Of a DNA stretch of 64,000 nucleotides, positions 9,488-19,044 are shown in pieces. Positions within the stretch are counted from its first letter, which is position 1. Each line of letters opens with the position of its first letter. The stretch lies in contig JBFKFP010000001.1 of NCBI GenBank assembly GCA_041618535.1, forward strand, positions 1 through 64,000. Reading direction: 5' to 3'. This DNA is from SHLJ01 sp041618535. GTDB taxonomy: Bacteria > Bacteroidota > Bacteroidia > Flavobacteriales > Flavobacteriaceae. The translations under genes were made by a program, and so were the position numbers. A model generated the notes under the pieces. The model ran no database searches. It saw nothing but the letters and a program-made list of their open reading frames with translations, and was not told the origin of the DNA.

Positions 9488-9685
9488 ATGAAGGCCGTTG
9501 AAATATTCATGATCAGGAAGCGATTTGCTCCTAAAAGTTCGGAGGCAATCCGGGCAGAAGCAGAAGCACTGGTTAACGAAAAGCACTACCAGGGCTACAG
9601 GGTCATCAATATCGATTTTGACGTGGCCGACAATGCTGGTTATATTTACGCGTTTATAACCATGAAAAGACCGAACACCTATTAA
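9488..9685 (+). CDS. Small conserved-looking protein of unknown function (65 aa)
   Basis: The start at 9488 (MKAVEIFMIRKRFAPKSSEA) lies four bases after the activator stop codon; an open extension to 9416 overlaps the upstream gene and is unlikely. The protein is soluble-looking with an alpha/beta pattern and no signal peptide or cysteine motif. It abuts lptE directly (its stop is followed at once by the lptE ATG), so it is cotranscribed and translationally close. I do not recognise it. Confidence 0.65.
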   Translation: MKAVEIFMIRKRFAPKSSEAIRAEAEALVNEKHYQGYRVINIDFDVADNAGYIYAFITMKRPNTY

Positions 9686-10192
9686 ATGAATTGTTTTAAA
9701 AAATTTAGTATCCTGATCTTTGTGATCACCCTGTGGAGTTGCGGACCTTACTCCTTTACCGGGGCATCCATTCCCGAAGGAACCACCACCTTCCAGGTAA
9801 ATTTCTTCCAGAATAATGCTCCGCTGATAGAGCCCGGCCTGGATTTACAATTTACCCAGGCTCTTCAGGATCTGATATTGAATCAAACCAACCTCGATCT
9901 TGTAAAATCTAACGGGGACCTTGTATATGAAGGTGAGATCATCGAATACCGGATTTCCCCAATGACAGCGACGGCCCAGAACACAGCAGCGCAGAACAGG
10001 CTGACCGTGGGTGTTAGGGTGAGGTTCTATGACAGGAAGAACGAAGAAAACGATTTTGAGAAAAGATTCTCTTTCTTTTTCGATTATGAAGGCGGGGCCC
10101 AACTTATAGGTGCTCAAAAAGATACTGCCCTGGATGAGATTTTTGAACGACTAACACAAGACATATTTAACGCTTCCCTTGCACGCTGGTAA
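9686..10192 (+). CDS. lptE: LPS-assembly lipoprotein LptE family
   Basis: Outer-membrane lipoprotein that partners LptD in inserting lipopolysaccharide. It has a lipoprotein signal with lipobox LWSC (Cys about residue 19) followed by GPYSFTGASI, the start typical of Bacteroidetes LptE. The 168 residues include the mixed strand/helix pattern of the LptE/RlpB fold. The gene touches both neighbours and lies in the miaB-secG cluster. The assignment rests on the N-terminal motif and the conserved neighbourhood. Confidence 0.85.
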   Translation: MNCFKKFSILIFVITLWSCGPYSFTGASIPEGTTTFQVNFFQNNAPLIEPGLDLQFTQALQDLILNQTNLDLVKSNGDLVYEGEIIEYRISPMTATAQNTAAQNRLTVGVRVRFYDRKNEENDFEKRFSFFFDYEGGAQLIGAQKDTALDEIFERLTQDIFNASLARW

Positions 10193-11068
10193 ATGACGAA
10201 ATCGGACTTCACATATCTTCTTGCGAATCCCGGAGAAATCAACCGGGACCACGTAACCGATTTTCCTTCTATCATTAACAAGTTTCCCTATTTTCAACCG
10301 GCCAGGGCGCTTTATCTGAAAGCCCTGAAAGAAAATGACAGTTTTCTCTATAACCAGGAGTTGAGGACAACTGCGGCATATACATCAGACCGTTCGGTAT
10401 TGTTCGATTTTATCACTTCGGAAGAGTTTGTTCAAAATGAGATCTCTGATCTTATTCAGCATAATCTCGAATATCTGAAGAACATAGAACTCAATGACTA
10501 CGAAGACGTCTCGGCCGGGTCATTGGAAATCAGGAAACCCGTTGATGAAGCCCATAAAGCGAATGAGGATCAGAAATCGGGTCAGGAGTTTCAACATGTG
10601 GCTGCCGGAATATCAGGTCAGATTAGTGAAGCAGAAGACAAACTTCAGATTGGTAAGCCCCTTGAATTCGATAAGACTGAAAAGCATAGCTTCTCGGAAT
10701 GGCTTAAACTGGCTGAGTTCAAACCTATTTCAAGAGGTGAAACTGAAGAGGATGAGAAAATAGATGAGCAGGCAGAAAAAGAAACCGGAAACGACCGCTC
10801 CAAAAAACAAGAGCTCATAGACCGGTTTATCGAAAACCAGCCGGTCATGCCAAAGGTCAGTGATTCTGTTCCGGAAGTGGACCTTTCGAAAGCAGGGCTG
10901 ATGAAATCGGATTCATTGATGACAGAAACCCTGGCCCGCATTTATCTCGAACAGGGAAACTATACAAAGGCCAAGCATGCCTATAGAATTTTATGTTTGA
11001 AATATCCGGAAAAAAGTGGTTTCTTTGCAGACCAAATTCAAGCTATAGAAGACTTAGAAAAGAAATAA
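10193..11068 (+). CDS. Tetratricopeptide-like protein of unknown function
   Basis: A 291-residue soluble protein. The N-terminal third is helical (FPYFQPARALYLKALKENDS), the middle (about 100-215) is very acidic/basic and low in complexity, and the C-terminus has one clear TPR-like helical pair: TETLARIYLEQGNYTKAKHAYRILCLKYPEKSGFF. No signal peptide. It starts right after the lptE stop and ends 3 bases before secG, which suggests an envelope-assembly context, but no function can be assigned. Confidence 0.75.
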   Translation: MTKSDFTYLLANPGEINRDHVTDFPSIINKFPYFQPARALYLKALKENDSFLYNQELRTTAAYTSDRSVLFDFITSEEFVQNEISDLIQHNLEYLKNIELNDYEDVSAGSLEIRKPVDEAHKANEDQKSGQEFQHVAAGISGQISEAEDKLQIGKPLEFDKTEKHSFSEWLKLAEFKPISRGETEEDEKIDEQAEKETGNDRSKKQELIDRFIENQPVMPKVSDSVPEVDLSKAGLMKSDSLMTETLARIYLEQGNYTKAKHAYRILCLKYPEKSGFFADQIQAIEDLEKK

Positions 11069-11071
11069 AAC

Positions 11072-11431
11072 ATGAGCACATTTTCAATTTTTTTGGTGTT
11101 GATAGTAATTGTAGCCTTTCTGCTGGTTGTGGTTATCATGGTTCAGAATCCGAAGGGGGGCGGATTAGCCTCAACTTTCGGAGGGGGCGGAGGTCAGCAA
11201 TTGGGCGGTGTTAAGAAAACAACCGACTTTCTCGATAAAAGCACATGGACCCTGGCCACATTGTTGATAATTTTGATCCTGATGTCGAATATCGCCATTC
11301 CAGGTTCAGGAGGAATTTCTGAATCCAAAGCCCTGGATGAGGATTCAACCACAGCTCAACCCCTACCGGAAGCCATTCCGGCAGATGAACCTGCTGAACT
11401 GCCAACTACTGCCAATGACTCAGCTCAATAG
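11072..11431 (+). CDS. secG: Preprotein translocase subunit SecG
   Basis: Small inner-membrane subunit of the SecYEG channel. Two transmembrane segments flank a Gly-rich loop: FLVLIVIVAFLLVVVIMVQN, then PKGGGLASTFGGGGGQQLGG, then TLATLLIILILMSNIA. The NPKGGGLASTFGG motif is diagnostic. The 119-residue length includes an acidic, Pro-rich C-terminal tail common in Bacteroidetes SecG. It is the last gene of the cluster starting at miaB and is followed by an intrinsic terminator. Confidence 0.95.
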   Translation: MSTFSIFLVLIVIVAFLLVVVIMVQNPKGGGLASTFGGGGGQQLGGVKKTTDFLDKSTWTLATLLIILILMSNIAIPGSGGISESKALDEDSTTAQPLPEAIPADEPAELPTTANDSAQ

Positions 11432-11452
11432 TAGTGATAAAATAATATTCCG

Positions 11453-11481
11453 ATGCCAACTTTAGAGTTGGCATTTTTTTT
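11453..11481 (+). terminator. Intrinsic terminator after secG
   Basis: A perfect 9-base stem, ATGCCAACT / AGTTGGCAT, with a TTAG loop and eight T residues (11474-11481). It separates the miaB-secG transcript from groESL. Confidence 0.9.
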
Positions 11482-11490
11482 AGGTGAAAA

Positions 11491-11522
11491 TTTGTCAGTA
11501 GCCGGCTATTGGCATAGTTTCT
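11491..11522 (+). promoter_or_regulatory. Promoter of groES-groEL
   Basis: TTTG (11491-11494), a 20-base spacer, then TAGTTTCT (11515-11522), a partial -7 match. No CIRCE inverted repeat (TTAGCACTC-N9-GAGTGCTAA) is present, so HrcA control is unlikely. Confidence 0.5.
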
Positions 11523-11568
11523 GAATTAATGGCACCGACAATTAATTAACTCATTAAACACTGATAAT

Positions 11569-11844
11569 ATGGGAGTGAATATAAAACCGTTAGCAGATCG
11601 CGTTCTGATAGAACCAATGGAGGCTGAGACCAAAACAGCTTCAGGTATCATTATTCCTGATACCGCCAAAGAGAAACCACAAAAAGGTAAAGTCGTTGCC
11701 GTGGGACCCGGTAAAAAAGATGAGCCTATGACTTTAAAAAATGGCCAAACCGTCCTTTATGGCAAATACGCCGGAACCGAATTGAAACTTGACGGAAAAG
11801 ACTATATCATAATGCGGGAAAGCGACATTCTCGCTATTATCTAA
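11569..11844 (+). CDS. groES: Co-chaperonin GroES
   Basis: Ten-kDa lid of the GroEL folding chamber. The 91 residues show the standard motifs: [12 protein letters not shown] at the start, the mobile loop [18 protein letters not shown] that contacts GroEL, and the C-terminal [20 protein letters not shown]. It is followed 21 bases later by groEL in the usual bicistronic arrangement, behind its own promoter and between two terminators. Confidence 0.98.
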   Translation: MGVNIKPLADRVLIEPMEAETKTASGIIIPDTAKEKPQKGKVVAVGPGKKDEPMTLKNGQTVLYGKYAGTELKLDGKDYIIMRESDILAII

Positions 11845-11865
11845 TCAACAAAACAACATACAATT

Positions 11866-13494
11866 ATGGCAAAAGATATAAGATTCAATACTGAGGCCCG
11901 TGAAGGTATTAAACGGGGAGTAGACGAGTTGGCAAACGCGGTAAAAGTGACACTCGGTCCCAAGGGCCGTAATGTCATTATCAGTAAATCCTTTGGTGCG
12001 CCCCAGGTGACCAAGGATGGGGTAACCGTCGCCAAGGAAGTTGAGCTCGAAAACGAACTTGAAAACATGGGAGCCCAGATGGTGAAGGAAGTTGCTTCCA
12101 GAACCAATGATCTTGCAGGAGATGGAACAACAACAGCCACGGTACTTGCCCAGGCTATTGTTAAGGAGGGTCTGAAAAACGTTGCGGCCGGAGCTAACCC
12201 GATGGATCTGAAAAGAGGTATCGATAAGGCTGTGGTGGCTATTATTGAAGACCTTGAGAAGCAGGCCAAGAAAGTTGGCAGCTCCTCTGAAAAGATAAAG
12301 CAGGTTGCGTCCATTTCCTCGAACAACGATGAAACCATAGGTGAACTTATAGCCCAGGCTTTTGAGAAAGTTGGGAAAGAAGGTGTGATTACCGTTGAGG
12401 AGGCAAAAGGAACCGACACTTATGTAGATGTGGTAGAGGGAATGCAATTTGACCGTGGTTATCTGTCGCCATACTTCGTAACCGACGCAGACAAGATGAT
12501 CGCTGATCTTGAGAATCCATACATCTTGCTTTTTGATAAGAAGATATCCAACCTCCAGGAGATCCTTCCCATCCTCGAGCCGGTTGCCCAGTCGGGAAGA
12601 CCATTGCTTATCATAGCAGAGGACGTTGAGGGACAGGCACTTGCAACACTGGTTGTAAACAAGCTTAGAGGCGGATTGAAAATCGCAGCCGTAAAAGCGC
12701 CCGGTTTTGGTGACAGAAGGAAAGCAATGCTTGAGGACATCGCCATCTTGACCGGCGGAACTGTTATCTCTGAAGAGCGAGGATTCTCTCTGGAAAATGC
12801 AGACCTTTCGATGCTGGGAACGGCTGAGACAGTGACCGTAGATAAAGACAACACGACAATTGTGAACGGATCAGGGAAAGGCACTGACATCAAAGCCCGT
12901 GTGAACCAGATCAAAGCTCAGATCGATACGACCACTTCAGATTACGATCGTGAAAAGTTACAGGAACGTCTTGCCAAATTAGCAGGTGGAGTTGCTGTTC
13001 TTTACGTTGGAGCCGCAAGTGAGGTTGAGATGAAGGAAAAGAAAGACCGTGTTGATGACGCCCTTCATGCTACAAGAGCTGCTGTTGAAGAAGGAATTGT
13101 GGCCGGTGGTGGTGTTGCTCTTGTAAGAGCTAAGTCAGTTCTTGATAAACTGACCACCGATAACCTTGATGAAGTTACCGGAATCAAAATAGTTGCCAAC
13201 GCAGTTGAGTCACCGCTTCGTACAATCGTTGAAAATGCGGGCGGCGAAGGATCAGTGGTTATCAATAAGGTTTTGGAAGGGAAAAAAGACTTTGGTTATG
13301 ACGCCAAGTCTGAAGAATATGTCGACATGATGAAAGCCGGGATCATCGATCCGAAGAAGGTAACAAGGATCGCACTGGAGAATGCCGCTTCTGTAGCTGG
13401 TATGATCCTGACAACAGAATGTGCTCTCGTTGACATCAAGGAAGACACACCTCCGATGCCTCCAATGGGTGGGGGCATGCCCGGAATGATGTAA
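11866..13494 (+). CDS. groEL: Chaperonin GroEL
   Basis: Sixty-kDa ATP-dependent chaperonin subunit forming the double-ring folding chamber. Nucleotide-binding motifs [12 protein letters not shown] and [15 protein letters not shown] are near the N-terminus, the apical-domain region is around [13 protein letters not shown], and the equatorial [20 protein letters not shown] is in place. The protein ends in the Gly/Met-rich tail [12 protein letters not shown]. The 542-residue length is standard. A strong terminator follows. Confidence 0.98.
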   Translation: MAKDIRFNTEAREGIKRGVDELANAVKVTLGPKGRNVIISKSFGAPQVTKDGVTVAKEVELENELENMGAQMVKEVASRTNDLAGDGTTTATVLAQAIVKEGLKNVAAGANPMDLKRGIDKAVVAIIEDLEKQAKKVGSSSEKIKQVASISSNNDETIGELIAQAFEKVGKEGVITVEEAKGTDTYVDVVEGMQFDRGYLSPYFVTDADKMIADLENPYILLFDKKISNLQEILPILEPVAQSGRPLLIIAEDVEGQALATLVVNKLRGGLKIAAVKAPGFGDRRKAMLEDIAILTGGTVISEERGFSLENADLSMLGTAETVTVDKDNTTIVNGSGKGTDIKARVNQIKAQIDTTTSDYDREKLQERLAKLAGGVAVLYVGAASEVEMKEKKDRVDDALHATRAAVEEGIVAGGGVALVRAKSVLDKLTTDNLDEVTGIKIVANAVESPLRTIVENAGGEGSVVINKVLEGKKDFGYDAKSEEYVDMMKAGIIDPKKVTRIALENAASVAGMILTTECALVDIKEDTPPMPPMGGGMPGMM

Positions 13495-13522
13495 AAACGC
13501 CAATTAATTGTTTTAAGTTAAG

Positions 13523-13551
13523 GCCCTGCAAGGATTTGCAGGGCTTTTTTT
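13523..13551 (+). terminator. Intrinsic terminator after groEL
   Basis: A perfect 9-base stem, GCCCTGCAA / TTGCAGGGC, with a GGAT loop and a seven-T run. Confidence 0.92.
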
Positions 13552-13618
13552 ATACTCATTCTTCACCCATATAAACCATCTTTAAAATGGTGAAGTTGCA
13601 AGAAATCTGACGGGATCA

Positions 13619-14392
13619 TCAATAGATTACTTTAAAATTCCGGTAGTAGTATTCTGCCCTCAGGAATGTCTTTTCACCTTCAGCATTTAGGCGATAGCTT
13701 TTACGGCGGGAATAAAATTTAAAATCGGTGCTCTCATCAAAGCTTTGATTCTCAACCCAACTGGTATGATCACTGAGCTCAACTTTGTTAAAGCTAAAAG
13801 TTAGATCCTCTTTGTCAAAATAGTAAAACCATTTATCAGAATCCGGTTTTTCATCGGGATAGCTAACCCTGATCTCGTAATACTCCCTGTCCTTTATTTT
13901 TTTCACTCCAAGCAGTTGCAGTTCCACCCCTTCATCGAGAAGGGCAAATGGTTGTTTAATAACATATTCTGCGGCCATAAGGCTGTTTCTGGCTCTAAGC
14001 AATTCCAGGCTATCTGTCACCAACTGACCGTCAACCCTTTTACGAATATAGCCCTCGTCATAAACCATGCTTATTTTGGAATCATCAAGGCTCCTGATCT
14101 TAATGGTATAACGCGGTTTAAAGGTAATGACCTGGTTCTGATTCAAGTCAGACTCAACGGTCCCGTCCTCGAGGTACAGACGAGTAGATTTATCAAATGA
14201 AAGCGATTTGATGGAGCCCCATTTGTCAATCCCGCCATGGACCTCACAAGATTTTTCAACAATTTCCTTTGCTGTAAGATTGGAATTGGCCTCGCAATTA
14301 AATAGAAATAAAAAACCGAAGCCTAAAACTCCGGTTTTGATATGACTTTTAATCGTGATTATGCCCGCTATGGTCATCATGAGACTCTTCAT
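13619..14392 (-). CDS. DUF6503-like secreted protein, last gene of the copper operon
   Basis: About 257 residues. After a hydrophobic N-terminus (GVLGFGFLFLFNC, a possible lipobox) comes AKEIVEKSCEVHGGIDKWGS, a start like that of DUF6503-type proteins, then a beta-rich body (around PRYTIKIRSLDDSKISMVYD and WFYYFDKEDL). The fold resembles outer-membrane lipoprotein-sorting-like domains by pattern only. The start is uncertain: 14392 overlaps the upstream gene by 44 bases, 14380 is an alternative, and no ATG exists at the natural end of the signal. Its role is unknown; its position links it to metal handling. Confidence 0.6.
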   Translation of the reverse strand: MKSLMMTIAGIITIKSHIKTGVLGFGFLFLFNCEANSNLTAKEIVEKSCEVHGGIDKWGSIKSLSFDKSTRLYLEDGTVESDLNQNQVITFKPRYTIKIRSLDDSKISMVYDEGYIRKRVDGQLVTDSLELLRARNSLMAAEYVIKQPFALLDEGVELQLLGVKKIKDREYYEIRVSYPDEKPDSDKWFYYFDKEDLTFSFNKVELSDHTSWVENQSFDESTDFKFYSRRKSYRLNAEGEKTFLRAEYYYRNFKVIY

Positions 14393-14651
14393 GATCGTTT
14401 TCTCCTGTCTCATCTTTTTCAACCTTTTTAAGGGCCATATTACATTTCGGACAATCCCCGGGTTCAGAATATGTCTTGCCATCCTCGCAATCCATAGGGC
14501 ACAGATACTCATCATTCATGGCAAGATCCGCCTTCTCGGCACCAAGACTTGATTCTGAATTTTGATTGTCCCCTCCAGATTCCTTGCATGAAGTCGTAAC
14601 CAGGGTAAGTGCTACAAACAGACTAAATACAAGTAATAACTTTGTTTTCAT
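14349..14651 (-). CDS. Heavy-metal-binding-domain lipoprotein with His-rich tail
   Basis: A 100-residue lipoprotein (lipobox TTSC, Cys22) with one HMBD module at about residues 50-72: YLCPMDCEDGKTY then PGDCPKCNMAL. This CPM/PGDCPxCxM module also occurs in CusB and twice in CopA of this operon. The C-terminus is a metal-binding-looking tail (NDHEESHDDHSGHNHD). It probably buffers or passes copper or silver in the periplasm. It starts 7 bases after the stop of the HMA protein gene. Confidence 0.85.
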   Translation of the reverse strand: MKTKLLLVFSLFVALTLVTTSCKESGGDNQNSESSLGAEKADLAMNDEYLCPMDCEDGKTYSEPGDCPKCNMALKKVEKDETGENDHEESHDDHSGHNHD

Positions 14652-14657
14652 TATTGT

Positions 14658-15026
14658 TTAATTTTTGGTTTTATTTTTTTGATGATCTTTTCTTACTTCA
14701 ATATCTCTGTATTTACAACAGTCATGAACCTTGGCATAGGCCTCATCAGGAGCGATCACTTCTTCCGTGTCATGGCCCACTGCCGCAACATTGGTTTGGA
14801 TAATCTTTAAATCGGTCTTTCTTTCATCGTAAATGAGCTTCAACTCATGCGTCTCAACATTCCAGACGGCAGATTTAACACCTTTGGTCTTTATCGCCGC
14901 TTTCTCAATACGCTCCTTGCACATAAGGCAAACCCCATCCACCATAACAGTTGCTTTTGCGTTTTTATCCTGGGAATAGGAATTTATCCCGACGATAAGA
15001 GTTAAAAAAAGAATTATCTTTTGCAT
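14658..15026 (-). CDS. Periplasmic heavy-metal-associated (HMA) domain protein
   Basis: A 122-residue exported protein: signal peptide MQKIILFLTLIVGINSYSQ, then an HMA ferredoxin-like domain with the metal-binding CxxC in VDGVCLMCKERIEKA, and the typical GVKSAVWNVETHELKLIYDE strand pattern. A second cysteine pair (HDCCKYRDIE) and a basic tail end the protein. A small copper chaperone acting outside the inner membrane is the likely role. It lies 1 base after the TonB-dependent receptor gene. Confidence 0.87.
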   Translation of the reverse strand: MQKIILFLTLIVGINSYSQDKNAKATVMVDGVCLMCKERIEKAAIKTKGVKSAVWNVETHELKLIYDERKTDLKIIQTNVAAVGHDTEEVIAPDEAYAKVHDCCKYRDIEVRKDHQKNKTKN

Positions 15027-15027
15027 A

Positions 15028-17274
15028 TCAATTTAATTTATATCGCAGCCCCGCATAGTACATACTACCAAAAATCGGACCATAAACAAATGTTGAATCG
15101 AACGAATCACCAAACGGCTGGTCGGGTGATACAATAGGATTCGACTGCCTGACGTTCGTGATATTCTCTCCGCCTAAATATAATTCAAATTTTACAGAAA
15201 AAATTCTTGTTACCTGTACATTTATGGTTGAGAAACTCGGTGTAAATCCTGGTAAAGAATATTGTTGATCATTATTTGCCGTGGACGGGTATCGTTGCTT
15301 GTCCAGCCAATTACAGGTAAGGTCAAACTTCCATAAACCGTTGTCCGAGATTCCTTTAGCGGTATATCCCATATTTGCAAAAATCCTCTGCCTGGGAGTC
15401 AAAGGCTGTATTTCCCGTCCATTCTCATAATCAATAAGCACGTCGTAATATTTGTACGCCAGCCTGAGATCAAAATTTTCGAATGTATTATGGTTTAATT
15501 CGAGTTGGAAACTGTTTGCAACACTTTTACCATTCAGATTGTAAAATCTAATTTGCCTTGAATCTTCCCAATCTACAACTACCTGGTTTTGGAAATCGGT
15601 TCTGTAATAGTCGAAGGTAAAATCACCTTTTCTTCCAAAGAGGTTAAAACCCTGCAGATATGAGAGTCCGTAATTCCAGGCTATTTCAGGATCAAGTCCA
15701 TAAACAGAACCTTCCGCCGAAGAGATATTGATGGTCCTCGAGCTGGCAAAAAGGCGCTGATTCTCCGCAAAGATATTCGCACTGCGTTTACCTCTTCCAA
15801 AAGATAAGCGGAACGCTGCTTTTTCCCATGGGGTATAACGAAGATGGAATCTTGGAGTTATAAAATCACCTAAAAGATTATGGGTATCAAATCGAATTCC
15901 TGCAGTTAGGGTAAGGTTGGCAAGATCGTCGTAAGAATACTCGAAGAAACCTCCGAAAGAGCGTTCGGTTCTCGCGAATTCCAGATCATCTGCAAGTTCA
16001 TCATATTGATCATAAGTATAGCTAATCCCTGTTTTTATTCTATGCCTTGAATCACTGATAATCGAATTGTAAATGAGGTTTGAATATATACTCTCGTGAA
16101 GGATTTCATACGGACGCAGCCCAAAATATGAATCCTGATCATGCCGGCTGTAAGCGAATTGAACCCCAAGGCTTCTGAAAGGAAGTTCAGGATTCACATA
16201 TCCGAATTTTGATGCCAGCTCAATGCGCTCCGTAAATACTTCACTGCCCCAAATGGAAGTGGAGAACTTATCCACATCGGGATCAAAGCCCAACTCACCT
16301 GCCTGGTTCTCATCTTTTAAATATCTCAGATTGACAAACGTTACGACCCCTTTTTCAGGATGGGTGTATTGCCAGCGATTCATAAGATTGATCTGTTTCT
16401 TCAATGGAAGGTCCACAAAATTATCGTCATTATTATCGAATTCTGTTCTCCTGAGGTTGCCATGCAGGTATAAGCCTGTATGCCATCTCTTGTCCACCTT
16501 AGTGTTGATATGGGTATTCAATTCCAGTCTTCCATTAGCAGCGGCATACATATTGACAAATAACTTGTCATCGGTTGAAGGTTTTCTGAGTTCCGCGTTA
16601 ATCTGTCCCGCGATGCTTTCAAAGCCATTAACTACCGAACCAGCCCCTTTGGTGATCTGTATGCTTTCTACCCAGGTTCCCGGAATAAAGCTCATTCCGT
16701 AGGTTTGGGAAGCTCCTCGAATAGATGGTATATTTTCAGTTGCAATAAGGATATACGGACTGGTTAGTCCCAACATCTTGATCTGACGGGTCCCTGTAAC
16801 CGCATCGTTAAAATTTACATCAATGGAAGGATTGGTCTCAAAACTTTCAGAAAGGTTGCAGCAGGCCGCTTTTAAAAGTTCCTCACTGCTTACGGTAATT
16901 ATATTCTGGGACTCCAGGTAAGACCTGGCCGTGCTTTGTCTCCTTGATGTGATTTCAATCTCCTCAAGGTCTTCTGCTGGCCTTAGCAGGTGCTCAATAA
17001 ACATGTCGGGGTCGTTAACCGTTATGGTATCTGTTTTAAATCCTACATAGCTGATGACCAATTTATTTCTATCCGGGCGATAGGGAATCCTGAACTCACC
17101 GTTTTCCCGGGAAACAACACCCACGGAAGTATTTAGCCAGATCACATTGGCACCTGAAATACCTGTTTTATCGCCTTCAGAATCCAACTCATAAATTAAA
17201 CCACTAACTTCCTGCTGGGCCTTCAGGACAAAGGTCAGGCAAAAGAAAAATATGGCGAAACTCATCCGTATCAT
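15028..17274 (-). CDS. TonB-dependent outer-membrane receptor of the copper operon
   Basis: A 748-residue receptor: signal peptide, then a carboxypeptidase-like (CarboxypepD_reg) domain (about 20-105), a plug domain and a 22-strand-type barrel ending in an aromatic-rich strand (SMYYAGLRYKLN). The plug has an unusual cysteine pair, AACCNLSESFETNPSIDV, a motif I associate with metal-linked receptors of Bacteroidetes. It may import a copper complex or respond to metal. It follows CusB by 36 bases. Confidence 0.9.
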   Translation of the reverse strand: MIRMSFAIFFFCLTFVLKAQQEVSGLIYELDSEGDKTGISGANVIWLNTSVGVVSRENGEFRIPYRPDRNKLVISYVGFKTDTITVNDPDMFIEHLLRPAEDLEEIEITSRRQSTARSYLESQNIITVSSEELLKAACCNLSESFETNPSIDVNFNDAVTGTRQIKMLGLTSPYILIATENIPSIRGASQTYGMSFIPGTWVESIQITKGAGSVVNGFESIAGQINAELRKPSTDDKLFVNMYAAANGRLELNTHINTKVDKRWHTGLYLHGNLRRTEFDNNDDNFVDLPLKKQINLMNRWQYTHPEKGVVTFVNLRYLKDENQAGELGFDPDVDKFSTSIWGSEVFTERIELASKFGYVNPELPFRSLGVQFAYSRHDQDSYFGLRPYEILHESIYSNLIYNSIISDSRHRIKTGISYTYDQYDELADDLEFARTERSFGGFFEYSYDDLANLTLTAGIRFDTHNLLGDFITPRFHLRYTPWEKAAFRLSFGRGKRSANIFAENQRLFASSRTINISSAEGSVYGLDPEIAWNYGLSYLQGFNLFGRKGDFTFDYYRTDFQNQVVVDWEDSRQIRFYNLNGKSVANSFQLELNHNTFENFDLRLAYKYYDVLIDYENGREIQPLTPRQRIFANMGYTAKGISDNGLWKFDLTCNWLDKQRYPSTANNDQQYSLPGFTPSFSTINVQVTRIFSVKFELYLGGENITNVRQSNPIVSPDQPFGDSFDSTFVYGPIFGSMYYAGLRYKLN

Positions 17275-17310
17275 GAAGCGTTTTGTTTCTCGATAAACGT
17301 ACAGGCTGTA

Positions 17311-19038
17311 TTATTCTATTATTCCTTTGACGGTTCCGCACCTGAGCATGGCATTTCCGAAATAAGGATTTCTAATCTCCTCCTCCTCGCTCAGCCAATA
17401 GGCGCCCAGGTCATTGTTCGCCATCGGACAGAACTGGCTGTAAACCTTTTTGTTTACACCAAAGATCTGAACCGCCTCAGCCATGTTTTCTGATAAAACA
17501 ATAAAATGCTCCCTTTGCTTGCCGATGTCTTCTGTTCCGGAGATTAGATCAACCGCAGAGATCAAATTAACTTGCAGTTTTTCCCAATCCTCATCGCCTA
17601 GACCTTTTTCAGGTTTTGTATCCTTATTTGATTCAATCAGATCTGCCAGTTTTTTAGCGCCCTGGGCCGCAATGTCAATATCATCCTCAACCAGAGCGTT
17701 TTTAACTTTTATATATTCGTCATACAGCGCTTCAATATAAGCCTTAAAAGCGGCAGATACCTCATAACGCTGATTTTCTATCAGATCTGATTTATGATCC
17801 GCATCTGTATGACCCGCTGAGCTATTCATCATTGAGCGCTTTCCCTGCAACTGGGCGGCGGCGTCAATGGTAAAAGTGCCATTGGTTACTATCTCTTCGC
17901 CTTGTTCCAATCCATTTGTTACCTCATAGTAATCACCGCTTTTGTTGCCTAATTCCACCTCTCTCAATTCAAATGTATTCTCCTGTGAACTGATTTTGAC
18001 ATAGACGACAGAGCGCTTGCCAGTCCACATCACTGCAGTAGCCGGTACACTTAAGGTTTTCGACCGGCGTTTTTCAACAGCTGTGATCCTGCCCTCAACA
18101 AACATTCCGGGCTTAAACAAACCCTCATCGTTTTTCAGGACCACGCGAAGATTAACAGTTCGTGTTTTTGAATTGAGCACCGGATCAATAAAATTAACCG
18201 TGCTCTCGAACTTTCTATCGGGGTAAGCATTTGCAGATACTTCAATAGGCTGTCCCTTCCTGAACCGGTCAATCTGGTTTTCGTAAAGATCGAAATTGGC
18301 CCAGACAGTGCTGAGATTGGAAATCTTTAACAATGGCTGACCTGCAGTAACTGAAGCACCCTCTTCAACCAATTTTTCAACTACGGTACCGGAAACTGTG
18401 GCATAGATGGGAAAGTTATCCTTGACCTTTCCCGATGCCTCTATCTCATTGATTTGCCGGTCTGACAGTTTCCATAGTTTCAATTTATTTCGAACTGCCC
18501 CGTATAACTGGGGTTGTGACTCCTTAATTCCAGCAGCGGTGAGAAGCTCTTGCTGAGCCGCGAATAATTCCGGGGAGTACACATATCCCAATAACTGCCC
18601 CTTGCCAACCACAACTCCCTTGGACGCTATATTCAGCCTTTCAATCCGTCCGGGAAAATAACTGACCTGCACCACATTGGCCTCTTCGTTCTCAACTATT
18701 TTACCGCTTAAAGTAACAGGTATTCCCTCATTCTCAAAATCTCCGATCACTGTGGTCTGAATATTTGCGAGAGCGAGTGCATTCTCTGTCATCCTGAACT
18801 GATTGGGATTCATTCCTCCTTCCCCGGTTTCAGCCGGTATAAGATCCATGCCACAGATAGGACAGTCGCCTGGTTCTGGTTGCATGATCTGTGGATGCAT
18901 TGAACAGGTCCACATCTGACTTACCTCTTCTGAAACTTCATGTGTGTGACTTTCAGTATCAGCAGGCCCGCTGAATAAAATCCATCCTGTAATTAACCCG
19001 ATTGCCAGTATACCGATATAGATTAGGTATTTTTTCAT
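17311..19038 (-). CDS. cusB: CusB-type RND periplasmic adaptor with HMBD and DUF3347 domains
   Basis: Membrane-fusion protein linking the CusA pump to the CusC channel. Domains in order: membrane anchor (3-22), HMBD (about 43-66, WTCSMHPQIMQPEPGDCPIC), lipoyl/hairpin and beta-barrel parts of the adaptor (about 75-400), then a C-terminal DUF3347 domain (about 428-575) with FCPMANNDLGAYWLSEEEEI and NPYFGNAMLRCG. DUF3347 also occurs as a free copper-related protein; here it is fused, giving 575 residues against about 400 for E. coli CusB. Cys and Met near the C-terminus could bind metal. Confidence 0.93.
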   Translation of the reverse strand: MKKYLIYIGILAIGLITGWILFSGPADTESHTHEVSEEVSQMWTCSMHPQIMQPEPGDCPICGMDLIPAETGEGGMNPNQFRMTENALALANIQTTVIGDFENEGIPVTLSGKIVENEEANVVQVSYFPGRIERLNIASKGVVVGKGQLLGYVYSPELFAAQQELLTAAGIKESQPQLYGAVRNKLKLWKLSDRQINEIEASGKVKDNFPIYATVSGTVVEKLVEEGASVTAGQPLLKISNLSTVWANFDLYENQIDRFRKGQPIEVSANAYPDRKFESTVNFIDPVLNSKTRTVNLRVVLKNDEGLFKPGMFVEGRITAVEKRRSKTLSVPATAVMWTGKRSVVYVKISSQENTFELREVELGNKSGDYYEVTNGLEQGEEIVTNGTFTIDAAAQLQGKRSMMNSSAGHTDADHKSDLIENQRYEVSAAFKAYIEALYDEYIKVKNALVEDDIDIAAQGAKKLADLIESNKDTKPEKGLGDEDWEKLQVNLISAVDLISGTEDIGKQREHFIVLSENMAEAVQIFGVNKKVYSQFCPMANNDLGAYWLSEEEEIRNPYFGNAMLRCGTVKGIIE

Positions 19039-19044
19039 GATTCT

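Noticed and set aside
11482..11568. Possible CIRCE/HrcA element before groESL
   Set aside because: No TTAGCACTC-N9-GAGTGCTAA repeat can be found; only an ordinary -33/-7 pair is seen.
11845..12447. Two long minus-strand open frames (about 190-200 codons) opposite groEL
   Set aside because: They are shadows of the strongly coding groEL frame; no start context, promoter or domain supports them.
333..13522. An 18-base identical sequence, TAATTGTTTTAAGTTAAG, at 333-350 and 13505-13522
   Set aside because: AT-rich and low in complexity; only two copies in unrelated contexts, so chance is the simplest explanation.
13561..13595. Inverted repeat CTTCACC / GGTGAAG between groEL and the copper operon end as a terminator
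   Set aside because: The 21-base loop and lack of a T-run on either strand make it a poor terminator; it may be chance.
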